Counted from the stretch's first letter, positions 44,609 to 55,018 are shown. The stretch: DNA of 64,000 bases from Dyadobacter beijingensis DSM 21582 (GCF_000382205.1 NZ_KB907787.1:62001-126000); one strand, 5' to 3'. Numbers and translations are program-made. Notes: generated from the letters alone by a model not told the origin.

Positions 44609-44878
44609 TCAGGCGGGGACGGCTACCCCATTCCTCTTTTTAATGATCCGTCGTTCCGGCAATACGCCGTTACCTTTAAACAGCACCGTTACCACTACGA
44701 GAATATCAAGCTGCAATGATATTGCGAGCTTGTGAAGTATTTGTACATCCAATTTTCGTTTGTTGTTTTCAATTCTGTTAACGACGGAGGCCGATACGTG
44801 CAGGCTCATCGCCAATGCTTCCTGGGAAAGGCCTGCCCATTCTCTCAGTTTCCTGAAATTGCTTCCGAAATCGATCAT
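44609..44878 (-). CDS. XRE-family helix-turn-helix regulator
   Basis: 89 residues. The HTH spans FRKLREWAGLSQEALAMSLH and VSASVVNRIENNKRKLDV, typical of Cro/C1-type DNA-binding proteins; the tail is KGNGVLPERRIIKKRNG. ATG 44878 is used because it lies 27 bases after a perfect promoter; the open frame upstream is spurious. It is divergent from the exported-protein gene at 45056. Two TGCGG-N3-CCGCA dyads lie between the two starts and recur further on before the next gene, so it is the prime candidate to bind them. Confidence 0.88.
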   Translation of the reverse strand: MIDFGSNFRKLREWAGLSQEALAMSLHVSASVVNRIENNKRKLDVQILHKLAISLQLDILVVVTVLFKGNGVLPERRIIKKRNGVAVPA

Positions 44879-44904
44879 AGTGTGCTTGTATCTGAGTGAC
44901 TTGG

Positions 44905-44934
44905 CAAAGTTAGCCGCTTTTTGAAATTGCCAAA
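44905..44934 (-). promoter_or_regulatory. Promoter of the XRE regulator gene
   Basis: On the reverse strand TTTG at 44934-44931, 18 bases, then TAACTTTG at 44912-44905: a perfect Bacteroidota -33/-7 pair. The upstream dyads end near 44996, within reach to control it. Confidence 0.75.
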
Positions 44935-44955
44935 CAGGACCCACCCGTTCCGCGA

Positions 44956-45103
44956 CAATTCGTGCGGAAACCGCATGAACTCGTGCGCTTTCCGCAACAT
45001 CAATTAGCAAGTAGTTCATTTACCTTGTGAGGTAGTTTCACAAAGCGTAAATGAGATGGGTAATTCATCAACAAACTTTAACAAAAATGCTCTTGGGGGT
45101 ACC
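44956..45103 (+). repeat. Duplicated 148-bp leader element, copy 1
   Basis: Runs from CAATTCGTGCGG to GGGTACC and repeats at 45857-46003 with scattered changes and a one-base deletion. It includes two operator-like dyads, a TTGTGA-N7-TCACAA hairpin just before the start codon, and the first codons of the exported-protein gene. The two copies flank that gene. Confidence 0.88.
44963..44996. promoter_or_regulatory. Paired TGCGG-N3-CCGCA dyads, set 1
   Basis: TGCGGAAACCGCA (44963-44975) and TGCGCTTTCCGCA (44984-44996, one mismatch) have centres 21 bp apart, two helical turns. They lie between the XRE promoter and the exported-protein gene. Their binding by the XRE protein is inferred. Confidence 0.65.
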
Positions 45104-45787
45104 ATCAGGGGCATTTTTGCATTAAATGCCAGGACTTTGTGGCGGGCGCTATTTATTTCGGTGACGGCCGCATTATCGTCGTTCGCGGTTCACGTCTCAC
45201 ACGCGCAAAGTGCTATGCGCAATACCGCGAAGACCGATAGTATGATACAGGCTCAGAGGTGGGATGTGAGCATTGATCTTTTCCGGCTTTCTTATGGGAA
45301 ATCTCAGTCTGTCATGATACGGTATGGTACTTGGAACAAAGGTGCATGGCGGCTTTGCCTTGGTAATGGCGGGTATTCGGATTTAAAAGTGGGATCTGAA
45401 CCTGACACATTAGGAGGCCAAACTCCTGTGCCGGATTACAGGCATAAGGGAGCCAGCCTGGACTTTCAACTCGGTTACGAAGCCCACAAAAGCATAAAAC
45501 GTCATCAGCTCTTTTTCGGCTCTGACATTACCTATCAATTCAGTTTTGGTTCTTATACCTACCCGCCAAACGGCAGAGGCTCGATAAGTACCATTGGCTT
45601 GGGCCCATTTGTGGGAGTCAAATACCGGATCCTGGGCAGGTTGTCGGTTTCCATTGAAGCCCAGGCTCATTTCGCTTACAATGTTCAGCGTTTTGCGCCG
45701 AACCAAGGCACCGCATGGGACGATAACCGACTACTCTCAGTCAATTTTTATCCAGTCCATTCTATCAATCTGTCTTATCACTTTTAA
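45056..45787 (+). CDS. Exported beta-barrel-like protein in the XRE module
   Basis: 243 residues. The N-terminus up to about residue 16 is encoded by the duplicated leader element; a signal peptide follows (ALFISVTAALSSFAVHVSHA). The mature part has alternating strands (LFRLSYGKSQSVMIRYGTW, LDFQLGYEAHKSIKRHQLFF, LSVSIEAQAHFAYNV) ending SINLSYHF, an aromatic close that suggests an outer-membrane barrel. A TTG at 45138 would give a shorter n-region and cannot be excluded. No family recognised. It is flanked by the two leader copies. Confidence 0.65.
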   Translation: MGNSSTNFNKNALGGTIRGIFALNARTLWRALFISVTAALSSFAVHVSHAQSAMRNTAKTDSMIQAQRWDVSIDLFRLSYGKSQSVMIRYGTWNKGAWRLCLGNGGYSDLKVGSEPDTLGGQTPVPDYRHKGASLDFQLGYEAHKSIKRHQLFFGSDITYQFSFGSYTYPPNGRGSISTIGLGPFVGVKYRILGRLSVSIEAQAHFAYNVQRFAPNQGTAWDDNRLLSVNFYPVHSINLSYHF

Positions 45788-45856
45788 AACCATTTAGCAT
45801 TATGAAGGTCACACACTTATGCACTAAAATCAAAAGAGTCGCTCAAAGCTTCGCAT

Positions 45857-46003
45857 CAATTCGTGCGGAAACCGCGTGATTTCGTGCGGTTTCCGCAACA
45901 TCAATTCGCAATTAGTTCATTTGCTTTGTGAGGTAATTTCACAAAGCGTAAATGACATGGGTACTTCATCAACAAGCTTAGACCAAGTGCTTTTTGGGGA
46001 TAC
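45857..46003 (+). repeat. Duplicated leader element, copy 2
   Basis: The second copy of the 44956-45103 element, upstream of the glycine-zipper lipoprotein gene. It contains dyads TGCGGAAACCGCG (45864-45876) and TGCGGTTTCCGCA (45885-45897), centres again 21 bp apart, and a hairpin GCTTTGTGA/TCACAAAGC that is better paired than in copy 1. Confidence 0.88.
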
Positions 46004-46097
46004 CTATTTCATGCCACTATTGGTGAGCGCGACTTGTGAGATGAGTCAAACATGTTTATCAAACACACTTAAAATTTATTTTTTATGGAAAGCTTAA
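45957..46097 (+). other. Leader ORF remnant in the second repeat copy
   Basis: The ATG that starts the exported protein in copy 1 is kept here (45957), but one deleted base changes the frame. The result is a 46-residue frame beginning MGTSSTSLDQVLFGDTY and ending at 46097, overlapping the next gene start (46085). It may be a duplication leftover or a short upstream ORF that couples translation to the lipoprotein gene. Confidence 0.45.
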
Positions 46098-47005
46098 AAA
46101 CAAATCCTTTTGGCCTGTTGCTGAGCGTATTCGCATTTGTTATCGGCTCAATTATTTTTTCATCCTGCCAAAAGAGTCATGAAGAAATAGCACCTCCACA
46201 AGTGTTTAAATCGCCGAAAGCTGCAAATGATGCGTATGCGAAGTTGTCGAACGATAATATCGGGTCGTTGGATTGCTCCACATTAAATGAGAATGCCCTG
46301 AATAACAAATACCGCGCGAAGACGGTAGCGCAGTACGGAGCGGCAGGCGGAACCTGGTATGATAATCTGGTCGCTTCGTACAAATCGAATCCCAACGCAT
46401 ATGCGTTTAACCCCGCATATTCGAAGATATTTAACTACAAGTCTCAGATAATACAGGCAATTCAGAAAGGCGCCAAGGACCTTTTCAATAGCTATTGTAT
46501 CGACAATACTCCCGGTTGTAACGCGCAAATTTTTTGGAGTTCTTATCTCAAAGATGCCATCGACGTGTACCTGAATCCTATCAAGACCAATATTTCGAAT
46601 AATGGTACCCTTACAGCCATTGAAAAGGGTGTACTGAACGCGGCGATTCAAGCCTATTATGACAATTTCGATGAGGCGACTAACTATTATGCAACAGATG
46701 GTAAATCCTGTTTCCCGGATCCGATATGGTCTGGTGGTGACAGCTCCTATCAGGCCGACTTATTCGGAGGACTTGGAAAAGTGATCCGGAAGATCATCAA
46801 CATCGCGGCGACTATCGTAACAGAGGTTGTGGAGAAATCTGTTTATGGCGCTCTTACAGGTTTGATACTCGGCGCACCTATTGCAGGTATCGGAACTGTA
46901 CCTGCTGCAATTTTTGGTGCTGGTTTTGGTGGTTTTCTTGGTCTTGTAGCTGGGGTAGACCGGTGCGTGAAGGGCGGATATGTTTGTTTGGTTTCCTCTA
47001 TCTAA
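46085..47005 (+). CDS. Lipoprotein with a C-terminal glycine-zipper segment
   Basis: 306 residues. The N-terminal signal ends FSSCQKSHEE (lipid-attached Cys likely). The middle is rich in Asn, Tyr and Ser and carries several cysteines (LDCSTLN, YCIDNTPGC, GKSCFPDP) that could pair in the periplasm. The last 70 residues hold a glycine-spaced hydrophobic stretch (GALTGLILGAPIAGIGTVPA, then IFGAGFGGFLGLVAG), a glycine zipper that can enter or cross membranes. Function unknown. Preceded by leader copy 2; the next gene follows with no gap. Confidence 0.72.
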   Translation: MESLKTNPFGLLLSVFAFVIGSIIFSSCQKSHEEIAPPQVFKSPKAANDAYAKLSNDNIGSLDCSTLNENALNNKYRAKTVAQYGAAGGTWYDNLVASYKSNPNAYAFNPAYSKIFNYKSQIIQAIQKGAKDLFNSYCIDNTPGCNAQIFWSSYLKDAIDVYLNPIKTNISNNGTLTAIEKGVLNAAIQAYYDNFDEATNYYATDGKSCFPDPIWSGGDSSYQADLFGGLGKVIRKIINIAATIVTEVVEKSVYGALTGLILGAPIAGIGTVPAAIFGAGFGGFLGLVAGVDRCVKGGYVCLVSSI

Positions 47006-47602
47006 GTGGAAAAACTTAAACAGTCAATGCCAGCTATGTTGATATATCTATTTAATCGATATCTGCTATGCTTGTTGCTGTGGCTTGTAATGCCGGAGAG
47101 CGTCGCCCAAAAACCCTTTTTCCTCATCCAATCCGTCAAGACAAGTAAAACGGACAAGGTCAAAAAAGGGCACTTTATACAATGCATTCAGAAGAATTCT
47201 TTCGGACAGGAGGAGTTCTGTTTTGGGGAAGTCATAGACATCCGGCACGATGGGGTGAAGCTTCGGGAAAATCCTTTTATTCCTGGCAGCGGCGGATTTG
47301 CCTTTTATGAGGACATTGTCAATATTGACAAAATCAGGCTTATCAAAAGGGGAATGCTCCAATCGTGCATAACCGGGCTGGTACTTGGGGAGTTGACGAT
47401 CGCTTTCCAGCTTACCAGGCCTGTTACCGGGCCTCTTGCAGGTATTGGTGTGTACTTTACGATGTTGCGGGCTATCAAGCGAAAAAGAAAATCACTCTTC
47501 GAAAACCGCGTTCCCGAGGTAGTTATTCTCATCCCTCCGGGCGTAGGGCCGCAAGGTGATCGTTATTTCGAGCCTTCGTCTTCTTTGAACCAGCCTGAAT
47601 AA
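47006..47602 (+). CDS. Membrane protein encoded directly after the glycine-zipper lipoprotein
   Basis: 198 residues from GTG 47006, which touches the previous stop; ATG 47027 is an alternative. It has a hydrophobic N-terminal segment (LFNRYLLCLLLWLVMPESVA), a beta-rich middle (HFIQCIQKNSFGQEEFCFGE, VIDIRHDGVKLRENPF) and a second hydrophobic stretch with glycines (GLVLGELTIAFQLTRPVTGP, LAGIGVYFTML), then a basic part. No family recognised. The immediate coupling suggests a partner, for example an immunity, anchoring or export factor, for the lipoprotein. It overlaps the end of the carbonic anhydrase gene by 40 bases. Confidence 0.7.
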   Translation: MEKLKQSMPAMLIYLFNRYLLCLLLWLVMPESVAQKPFFLIQSVKTSKTDKVKKGHFIQCIQKNSFGQEEFCFGEVIDIRHDGVKLRENPFIPGSGGFAFYEDIVNIDKIRLIKRGMLQSCITGLVLGELTIAFQLTRPVTGPLAGIGVYFTMLRAIKRKRKSLFENRVPEVVILIPPGVGPQGDRYFEPSSSLNQPE

Positions 47603-48090
47603 AGAAGATAGTTGTTTGCAGTCCGGTCGATGGCGGCGTTGAGCTCCGGGGAGACGTTTTTGAGGAACTTGGCGGGGTTGCCGGCGTAGATCGTGCCGGG
47701 AGGGACTTTTGTGCCCTGGGTGACGATCGCGCCAGCCGCAATAATGGCGCCTTCGCCTACCACCGCGCCGTCCATGACAATGGCCCCCATGCCGATCAGC
47801 ACGTGGTCTTCGATCGTGCAGCCGTGCACAATGGCATTATGCGCAATGGATACGTAATTCCCGACCGTGGTCGCGAAGCGCTGGTACGTACAATGGATCA
47901 CGGCGCCGTCCTGTACATTGGAATGGTGCCCGATGCGGATGCTGTTCACATCCCCGCGGATCACCGCATTGAACCAAACAGTACAATTTTCACCTAACAC
48001 CACATCGCCGACAATGGTAGCATTTTCTGCAAACCAGCAACTCTCGGGATAGGTTGGGTGATGTCCGCGGACAGATTTTATCAATGCCAT
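47563..48090 (-). CDS. Gamma-class carbonic anhydrase family protein
   Basis: A 175-residue left-handed beta-helix protein. Hexapeptide repeats run through GDVVLGENCTVWFNAVIRGD, IRIGHHSNVQDGAVIHCTYQ and the loop SIAHNAIVHGCTIEDHVLIG; the three zinc-ligand histidines of the gamma-carbonic anhydrase type can be placed there. Some members are inactive scaffolds or isoleucine-patch transferases, so activity is inferred. Its stop end overlaps the convergent membrane-protein gene. Confidence 0.9.
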   Translation of the reverse strand: MALIKSVRGHHPTYPESCWFAENATIVGDVVLGENCTVWFNAVIRGDVNSIRIGHHSNVQDGAVIHCTYQRFATTVGNYVSIAHNAIVHGCTIEDHVLIGMGAIVMDGAVVGEGAIIAAGAIVTQGTKVPPGTIYAGNPAKFLKNVSPELNAAIDRTANNYLLYSGWFKEDEGSK

Positions 48091-48180
48091 GATCTCATTT
48101 TTATTATATTTTGGGCAATATCAGGTTTTCAGTGCGAAAAATAAATATATTTCGTTTTTGAATTAACTATCTGTCAGGGT

Positions 48181-48741
48181 ATGCCGTCAGCCGCAAAAGT
48201 TTCGAAAGGAGGCTTGCTCATTGCCAAGCCTTTTCTGGGTGATCCCAATTTTGAAAGGGGAGTGATCCTCATGTGCGAGCATAATGAGCAGGGCAGTTTC
48301 GGTTTTGTACTAAACCAGACAACCGACCTTTTCCTGGGCGATGTACTGGAAGAGACTATTTATCAGGATATTACACTGCATTTGGGAGGCCCTGTCGAGA
48401 AGAATACCCTGCATTTTATCCACCGCCGTCCCGACCTCGTTACCGGGGGCACCGAGATCATGAAAGATGTGTACTGGGGAGGCGATTTTCAGAATGTCAA
48501 AACCCTCCTGAACCTGAATACGCTGAAACAGGAGGACGTCATGTTCTTCATCGGGTACTCGGGATGGAGCGGAGGGCAGCTCGACGAGGAGATCAAGCAA
48601 GACTCCTGGATCATTTCCAGCACCACTTCCGACTTCCTTTTTTCCACCCCTCCCGGCAATTTCTGGCGTGAAATCCTGCGCAACATGGGCGGCGAATACC
48701 GTTCCATCGCGCATTACCCCATCGATCCGCGCTTAAACTAA
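48181..48741 (+). CDS. YqgE/AlgH-family protein
   Basis: A 186-residue protein with the UPF0301 pattern: SKGGLLIAKPFLGDPNFERG, VILMCEHNEQGSFGFVLNQ, LGGPVEKNTLHFIHRRPD and IGYSGWSGGQLDEEIKQDSW. The cellular role is unclear; AlgH influences gene expression in Pseudomonas. Start ATG 48181 is normal. It is divergent from the carbonic anhydrase gene across 90 AT-rich bases, and its stop is 3 bases from the convergent small gene. Confidence 0.92.
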   Translation: MPSAAKVSKGGLLIAKPFLGDPNFERGVILMCEHNEQGSFGFVLNQTTDLFLGDVLEETIYQDITLHLGGPVEKNTLHFIHRRPDLVTGGTEIMKDVYWGGDFQNVKTLLNLNTLKQEDVMFFIGYSGWSGGQLDEEIKQDSWIISSTTSDFLFSTPPGNFWREILRNMGGEYRSIAHYPIDPRLN

Positions 48742-48744
48742 GCC

Positions 48745-48966
48745 TTAGTTTGGCTGATTCAGACCACGCACCGATTCGTAATCGGATTTGATGCGCGCCA
48801 CTTCGTGTGTCAGGAAATGCTGCAATTCCTCATTGAAAACTTTTTGCTCGTCCTCAGGCAGCGATGTGTACAAATCTTTCAATTCCTGATTGATCGCTGC
48901 TCGTTCCTGGTCGCTTCCCGCATTCATAGACCGAATGTGGAATCGTTTGAAGTCGTATTTAGGCAT
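48745..48966 (-). CDS. Small helical hypothetical protein, 73 residues
   Basis: Predicted largely alpha-helical and soluble: FKRFHIRSMNAGSDQERAAI, NQELKDLYTSLPEDEQKVFN, EELQHFLTHEVARIKSDYES. No cysteine pair or signal. Not recognised as a named family, but the composition and the compact position (3 bases from the yqgE stop) favour a real gene. Confidence 0.65.
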   Translation of the reverse strand: MPKYDFKRFHIRSMNAGSDQERAAINQELKDLYTSLPEDEQKVFNEELQHFLTHEVARIKSDYESVRGLNQPN

Positions 48967-49135
48967 AACTGAAAAAGGATAATTCGCAAAAGTACCGAAA
49001 ACCGTTTAGCAACAGAAATCAACCTTCGGCACATCCATTGATCCATTGCTGTACATTCATCAATAATCCATTCACATACTGAACGTGAAATTGCTGGTCT
49101 GTGTTTGTCGTTGATATGACAACGATCATTTTAAA

Positions 49136-50392
49136 ATGAATAGAACCTTCTTTTTTATCATACTTACATTCATCCTTTTTGCCATCGACTGGTATGTCTG
49201 GCAAGGCTTGAAACTGGCCATCCGCGGCCTGGCACCTATAACGCAACGCTGGATCGGAGGCGCTTACTGGGCCCTCACATTACTGACCCTCGGTGCCTAT
49301 ATCGGCATGCAGCTCCTTCCCCCGGATTATTTCAAAAGTACGACGCGCACGTTCGTGGTGGCATTCATCGCCATTCCCTATCTCTCGAAATTACTGGCAG
49401 TCGTGATCCTGCTGATCGACGACGTGCGCCGCTTTTTCCAATGGATCATCAGCTTTTTTGCTCCTTCGGTGGCCACTCCTTCTCCCGAAACCGGCGAGCC
49501 GACTATCCCGCGTTCGCAGTTTCTGGCGACTACTGCCGTGGTGGCGGGGACGGGGCTTCTGGGCACATTTGCCTACGGAATCCTCTCCGGAGCACACGAT
49601 TACCGCATCCGGCGGGTGAAAGTGCCTTTGAAAAACCTGCCGCGGCAATTTCACGGGATGAAAATCGCCCAGTTGTCGGATATCCACTCAGGCAGTTTCT
49701 TCAATAAAACAGCCGTGAAAGGTGGCGTCGAAATGCTGATGAAGGAAAAACCGGACATTGCATTTTTCACGGGCGACCTCGTGAATGACCGTGCGCTGGA
49801 AGTGAAAGATTATATCAACATTTTCGACAAGGTGAAAGCGCCGCTCGGCGTGCATTCGGTGCTGGGGAACCACGATTACGGCGACTATTTCCACTGGGCC
49901 GATGCGCAATCGAAAACCAGTAACCTCTCCGATTTGAAAAAAGCGCATGAACTGCTGGGCTGGAAGCTGATGCTCGACGAAAACCGTGCGATAACTGTGG
50001 ACGGCGAGTCTATTGGGTTAATCGGTATTCAAAACTGGGGTGCCGGGAATTTTGCCAAATACGGCAACCTCGAAAAAGCATATGACGGAACGGAGGATTA
50101 CCCTGTCAAAATATTGCTTTCGCATGATCCGAGCCATTGGGAAGCGCAGGTTTTGCCTGGTTATAAGGACATTGACCTCGCGCTCGCGGGCCACACGCAC
50201 GGAATGCAATTCGGAGTGGAAATCGGTAAACTGAAATGGAGCCCGGTACAATATCGGTACAAACAATGGGCCGGGCTTTACGAGCAGAATGAGCAGTATT
50301 TGTATGTCAACCGGGGCTTCGGCTATCTGGGCTATCCCGGTCGCGTGGGTATTCTGCCCGAAATCACGATCCTGGAATTGGTAAAGGCGTAA
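49136..50392 (+). CDS. Membrane-anchored metallophosphoesterase
   Basis: 418 residues. Three or so N-terminal membrane helices (about 3-23, 38-60, 73-100) precede a linker and a calcineurin-like domain. All metal-binding motifs are present: IAQLSDIHSGSFF, FFTGDLVNDRA, SVLGNHDYGDYF, ILLSHDPSHW and LALAGHTHGMQFG. It fits the YaeI/UDP-2,3-diacylglucosamine-type hydrolases that act on the membrane surface, but the substrate is unknown. Nothing else in the neighbourhood narrows it. Confidence 0.92.
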   Translation: MNRTFFFIILTFILFAIDWYVWQGLKLAIRGLAPITQRWIGGAYWALTLLTLGAYIGMQLLPPDYFKSTTRTFVVAFIAIPYLSKLLAVVILLIDDVRRFFQWIISFFAPSVATPSPETGEPTIPRSQFLATTAVVAGTGLLGTFAYGILSGAHDYRIRRVKVPLKNLPRQFHGMKIAQLSDIHSGSFFNKTAVKGGVEMLMKEKPDIAFFTGDLVNDRALEVKDYINIFDKVKAPLGVHSVLGNHDYGDYFHWADAQSKTSNLSDLKKAHELLGWKLMLDENRAITVDGESIGLIGIQNWGAGNFAKYGNLEKAYDGTEDYPVKILLSHDPSHWEAQVLPGYKDIDLALAGHTHGMQFGVEIGKLKWSPVQYRYKQWAGLYEQNEQYLYVNRGFGYLGYPGRVGILPEITILELVKA

Positions 50393-50481
50393 ATTTTCGC
50401 AAAATTGTGAACGGGTCGGCGCTGCGCATACCGAAACCGGGGCGCGCGGCGTTCCCTTAGTAACCTTTGAAGATCCATCGA

Positions 50482-50715
50482 ATGAAACTCACGAAGAAAA
50501 TTACTCCCTGGCTGCTGGTACTCGCATTGATTTGCAGTATTTCAGGTTTACAAGCAGTTTCGGCGTCGCCTGTCGCCACGGCAGCCGCGCCGGATGCCAC
50601 CAAGGTGGAATTGTTTGGTAAAAAGAAGAAATACAAAGGTTACAAAAAGCCGAGGTCCAAGAAATTCCTCGGAATATTCAAGCGAAAAACCGACTGCGGC
50701 TGCCCTAACCACTAG
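50482..50715 (+). CDS. Small exported basic protein
   Basis: 77 residues with a signal peptide (WLLVLALICSISGLQAVSAS). The mature part is short, basic and ends GIFKRKTDCGCPNH, with a Cys-x-Cys and terminal His. No family recognised. ATG 50482 chosen for the signal peptide. It may be a small periplasmic or surface protein; the lysine-rich KKKKYKGYKKPRSKK suggests binding to an acidic partner. Confidence 0.6.
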   Translation: MKLTKKITPWLLVLALICSISGLQAVSASPVATAAAPDATKVELFGKKKKYKGYKKPRSKKFLGIFKRKTDCGCPNH

Positions 50716-50795
50716 GAACTTCCCGTTCATACATTTTGTACATATTCAAGAGTAAGCATACCCATCATTCTCTGAGAGATTTGGTTGGATTTGCT

Positions 50796-50803
50796 TACTT
50801 TTG
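50796..50803 (+). promoter_or_regulatory. Candidate -7 promoter box for gcvP
   Basis: TACTTTTG matches TAnnTTTG, 43 bases before the gcvP ATG; nearby TTG motifs are only about 8-12 bases away. The 131-base gap is too short and lacks the folds of a glycine riboswitch. Confidence 0.45.
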
Positions 50804-50846
50804 TATTTTAAAATCACCTAATAGCGGCATTCTCAGCCTAACTTGA

Positions 50847-53741
<2,895 letters not shown>

Positions 53742-53760
53742 TCCGGAAGCGGATAAAACA

Positions 53761-53794
53761 AAAATGGAGATGTCCGAAAGGGCATCTCCATTTT
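53761..53794. terminator. Two-way terminator between gcvP and the nuo operon
   Basis: A 15-pair stem (AAAATGGAGATGTCC/GGGCATCTCCATTTT, one wobble) with a GAAA loop and T tracts on both strands. It marks the real end of the nuo operon after nuoJ. Confidence 0.9.
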
Positions 53795-53852
53795 TTATGT
53801 CTGTTTGTTTAGAGTTAAATTAAAAACTCATAAACTTTAAACTCATGGACTC

Positions 53853-54371
53853 CTAAAAGTGGCGCTCGCCAATCTCTCTTTTACCCAGCAACACAGCACC
53901 TACCATTGCTACCAGCAGCAGAATGGACGCTAATTCAAATGGCAGCAGGTATTCTCGGAAAAGCATATGGCCGAGGTTTTCGATCATACCCACCTGTGAA
54001 TCGTAAGTTTGCGGATTGAATGGCTCGATGGCCGTTTTGCGGTATGCACCGAAAAGGATCACGAATACGGTCCCGCCGACAATCGTGGCGGCTATTTTGG
54101 TGAGATTGGTTTTGGCTTCCTCCTGATCCTGCTTCATATTTAAAAACATGATCACAAAGAGAAAAAGTACCATAATCGCCCCGGCGTAGACGATGATGTT
54201 CACCGCCGCCAGGAACTGCGCATTCAGCAGGATATAGTGACCTGAAAGCGTGAAAAACGTCAGGATCAGGTATAGCACGCTGTGAATAGGGTTACGCGAT
54301 ACCACGACCATCACCGCGCTCAGGATGGTCAGGAAGGAGAGAAAGTAAAAAAATGATACTGCTGAATTCAT
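53853..54371 (-). CDS. nuoJ: NADH-quinone oxidoreductase subunit J, operon copy
   Basis: 172 residues, about five membrane helices. Typical NuoJ stretch: ILLNAQFLAAVNIIVYAGAI, with the conserved Tyr-Ala-Gly, then MVLFLFVIMFLNM. ATG 54371 (MNSAVSFFYF) was chosen because an upstream extension is not NuoJ-like. It is the last gene of the operon here; nuoK, nuoL, nuoM and nuoN do not follow, and the terminator to gcvP is reached within 60 bases. A second, different NuoJ is encoded at 17513. Confidence 0.94.
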   Translation of the reverse strand: MNSAVSFFYFLSFLTILSAVMVVVSRNPIHSVLYLILTFFTLSGHYILLNAQFLAAVNIIVYAGAIMVLFLFVIMFLNMKQDQEEAKTNLTKIAATIVGGTVFVILFGAYRKTAIEPFNPQTYDSQVGMIENLGHMLFREYLLPFELASILLLVAMVGAVLLGKREIGERHF

Positions 54372-54406
54372 AATGTTTGTAACTGCTGACAGTCTTGGTT
54401 TACCGA

Positions 54407-55000
54407 TCAGGGAATAGCTCTTGGGACAACATTGGTTGCTTCTCCATTGGCTCTTTTTGCGTCGAGCAAGTGAGCCTCCTCCTTCGTCCAGGCCTCGCGG
54501 GTGTAGCGGTTGTTCATATCTTCCACGAGAAGATCCTTGCCCCAGATAACCTGGTCGCGCTCGGTGAATACCGGCACGAACTCGTCGTGGCGCAGATAAA
54601 CGGCCTGTTTCGGGCATGCTTCCTCGCAAAGGCCGCAGAAGATGCAGCGCAGCATGTTCACTTCGTAAACCGCCGCGTATTTTTCTTCACGGTACAGGTT
54701 TTCTTCCCCTTTTACGCGCTCGGCCGCTACCATGGAAATCGCTTCCGCAGGGCATGCTACCGCGCACAATCCGCAGGCTGTACACCGCTCGCGGCCGTCG
54801 GCGTCTCTTTTCAGGATATGTCGTCCGCGGAAAACCGGTCCCAGGTACCGTTTCACTTCCGGGTATTGGATCGTTACTTTCTTGGCAAAAAAGTGCTTGA
54901 TCGTAATCGCCAGACCGGTTGCAATAGCAGGCAGGTAGGCGCGCTCCGCCAGCGTCATTTGTTTATTGCTTACTTGCTTTGAGCGATTTGTCAATTGCAT
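54407..55000 (-). CDS. nuoI: NADH-quinone oxidoreductase subunit I, operon copy
   Basis: 197 residues, normal length, with two 4Fe-4S motifs: CTACGLCAVACPAEA and CIFCGLCEEACPKQA. The N-terminal PAIATGLAITIKHFFAKKVT helix region and KRYLGPVFRGRH are typical. It transfers electrons between NuoG and the quinone module. It sits 18 bases after nuoH. It differs from the tailed NuoI at 16343, which has another N-terminus and tail. A later ATG (MTLAERAYL) is a possible alternative start. Confidence 0.95.
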   Translation of the reverse strand: MQLTNRSKQVSNKQMTLAERAYLPAIATGLAITIKHFFAKKVTIQYPEVKRYLGPVFRGRHILKRDADGRERCTACGLCAVACPAEAISMVAAERVKGEENLYREEKYAAVYEVNMLRCIFCGLCEEACPKQAVYLRHDEFVPVFTERDQVIWGKDLLVEDMNNRYTREAWTKEEAHLLDAKRANGEATNVVPRAIP

Positions 55001-55018
55001 GGCAATACGATTTTGGAA

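Noticed and set aside
45028-45046. A CRP/FNR site at TTGTGA-N7-TCACAA
   Set aside because: The spacer is seven rather than six bases and the hairpin is close to the start codon; no CRP-like regulator is nearby. Kept as a hairpin instead.
50716-50846. A glycine riboswitch in front of gcvP
   Set aside because: The gap is only 131 bases, and I could not draw the paired P1-P3 aptamer fold.
53853-54629. A longer nuoJ starting at 54629
   Set aside because: The extra N-terminal 86 residues are not NuoJ-like and overlap nuoI in another frame; ATG 54371 gives the normal protein.
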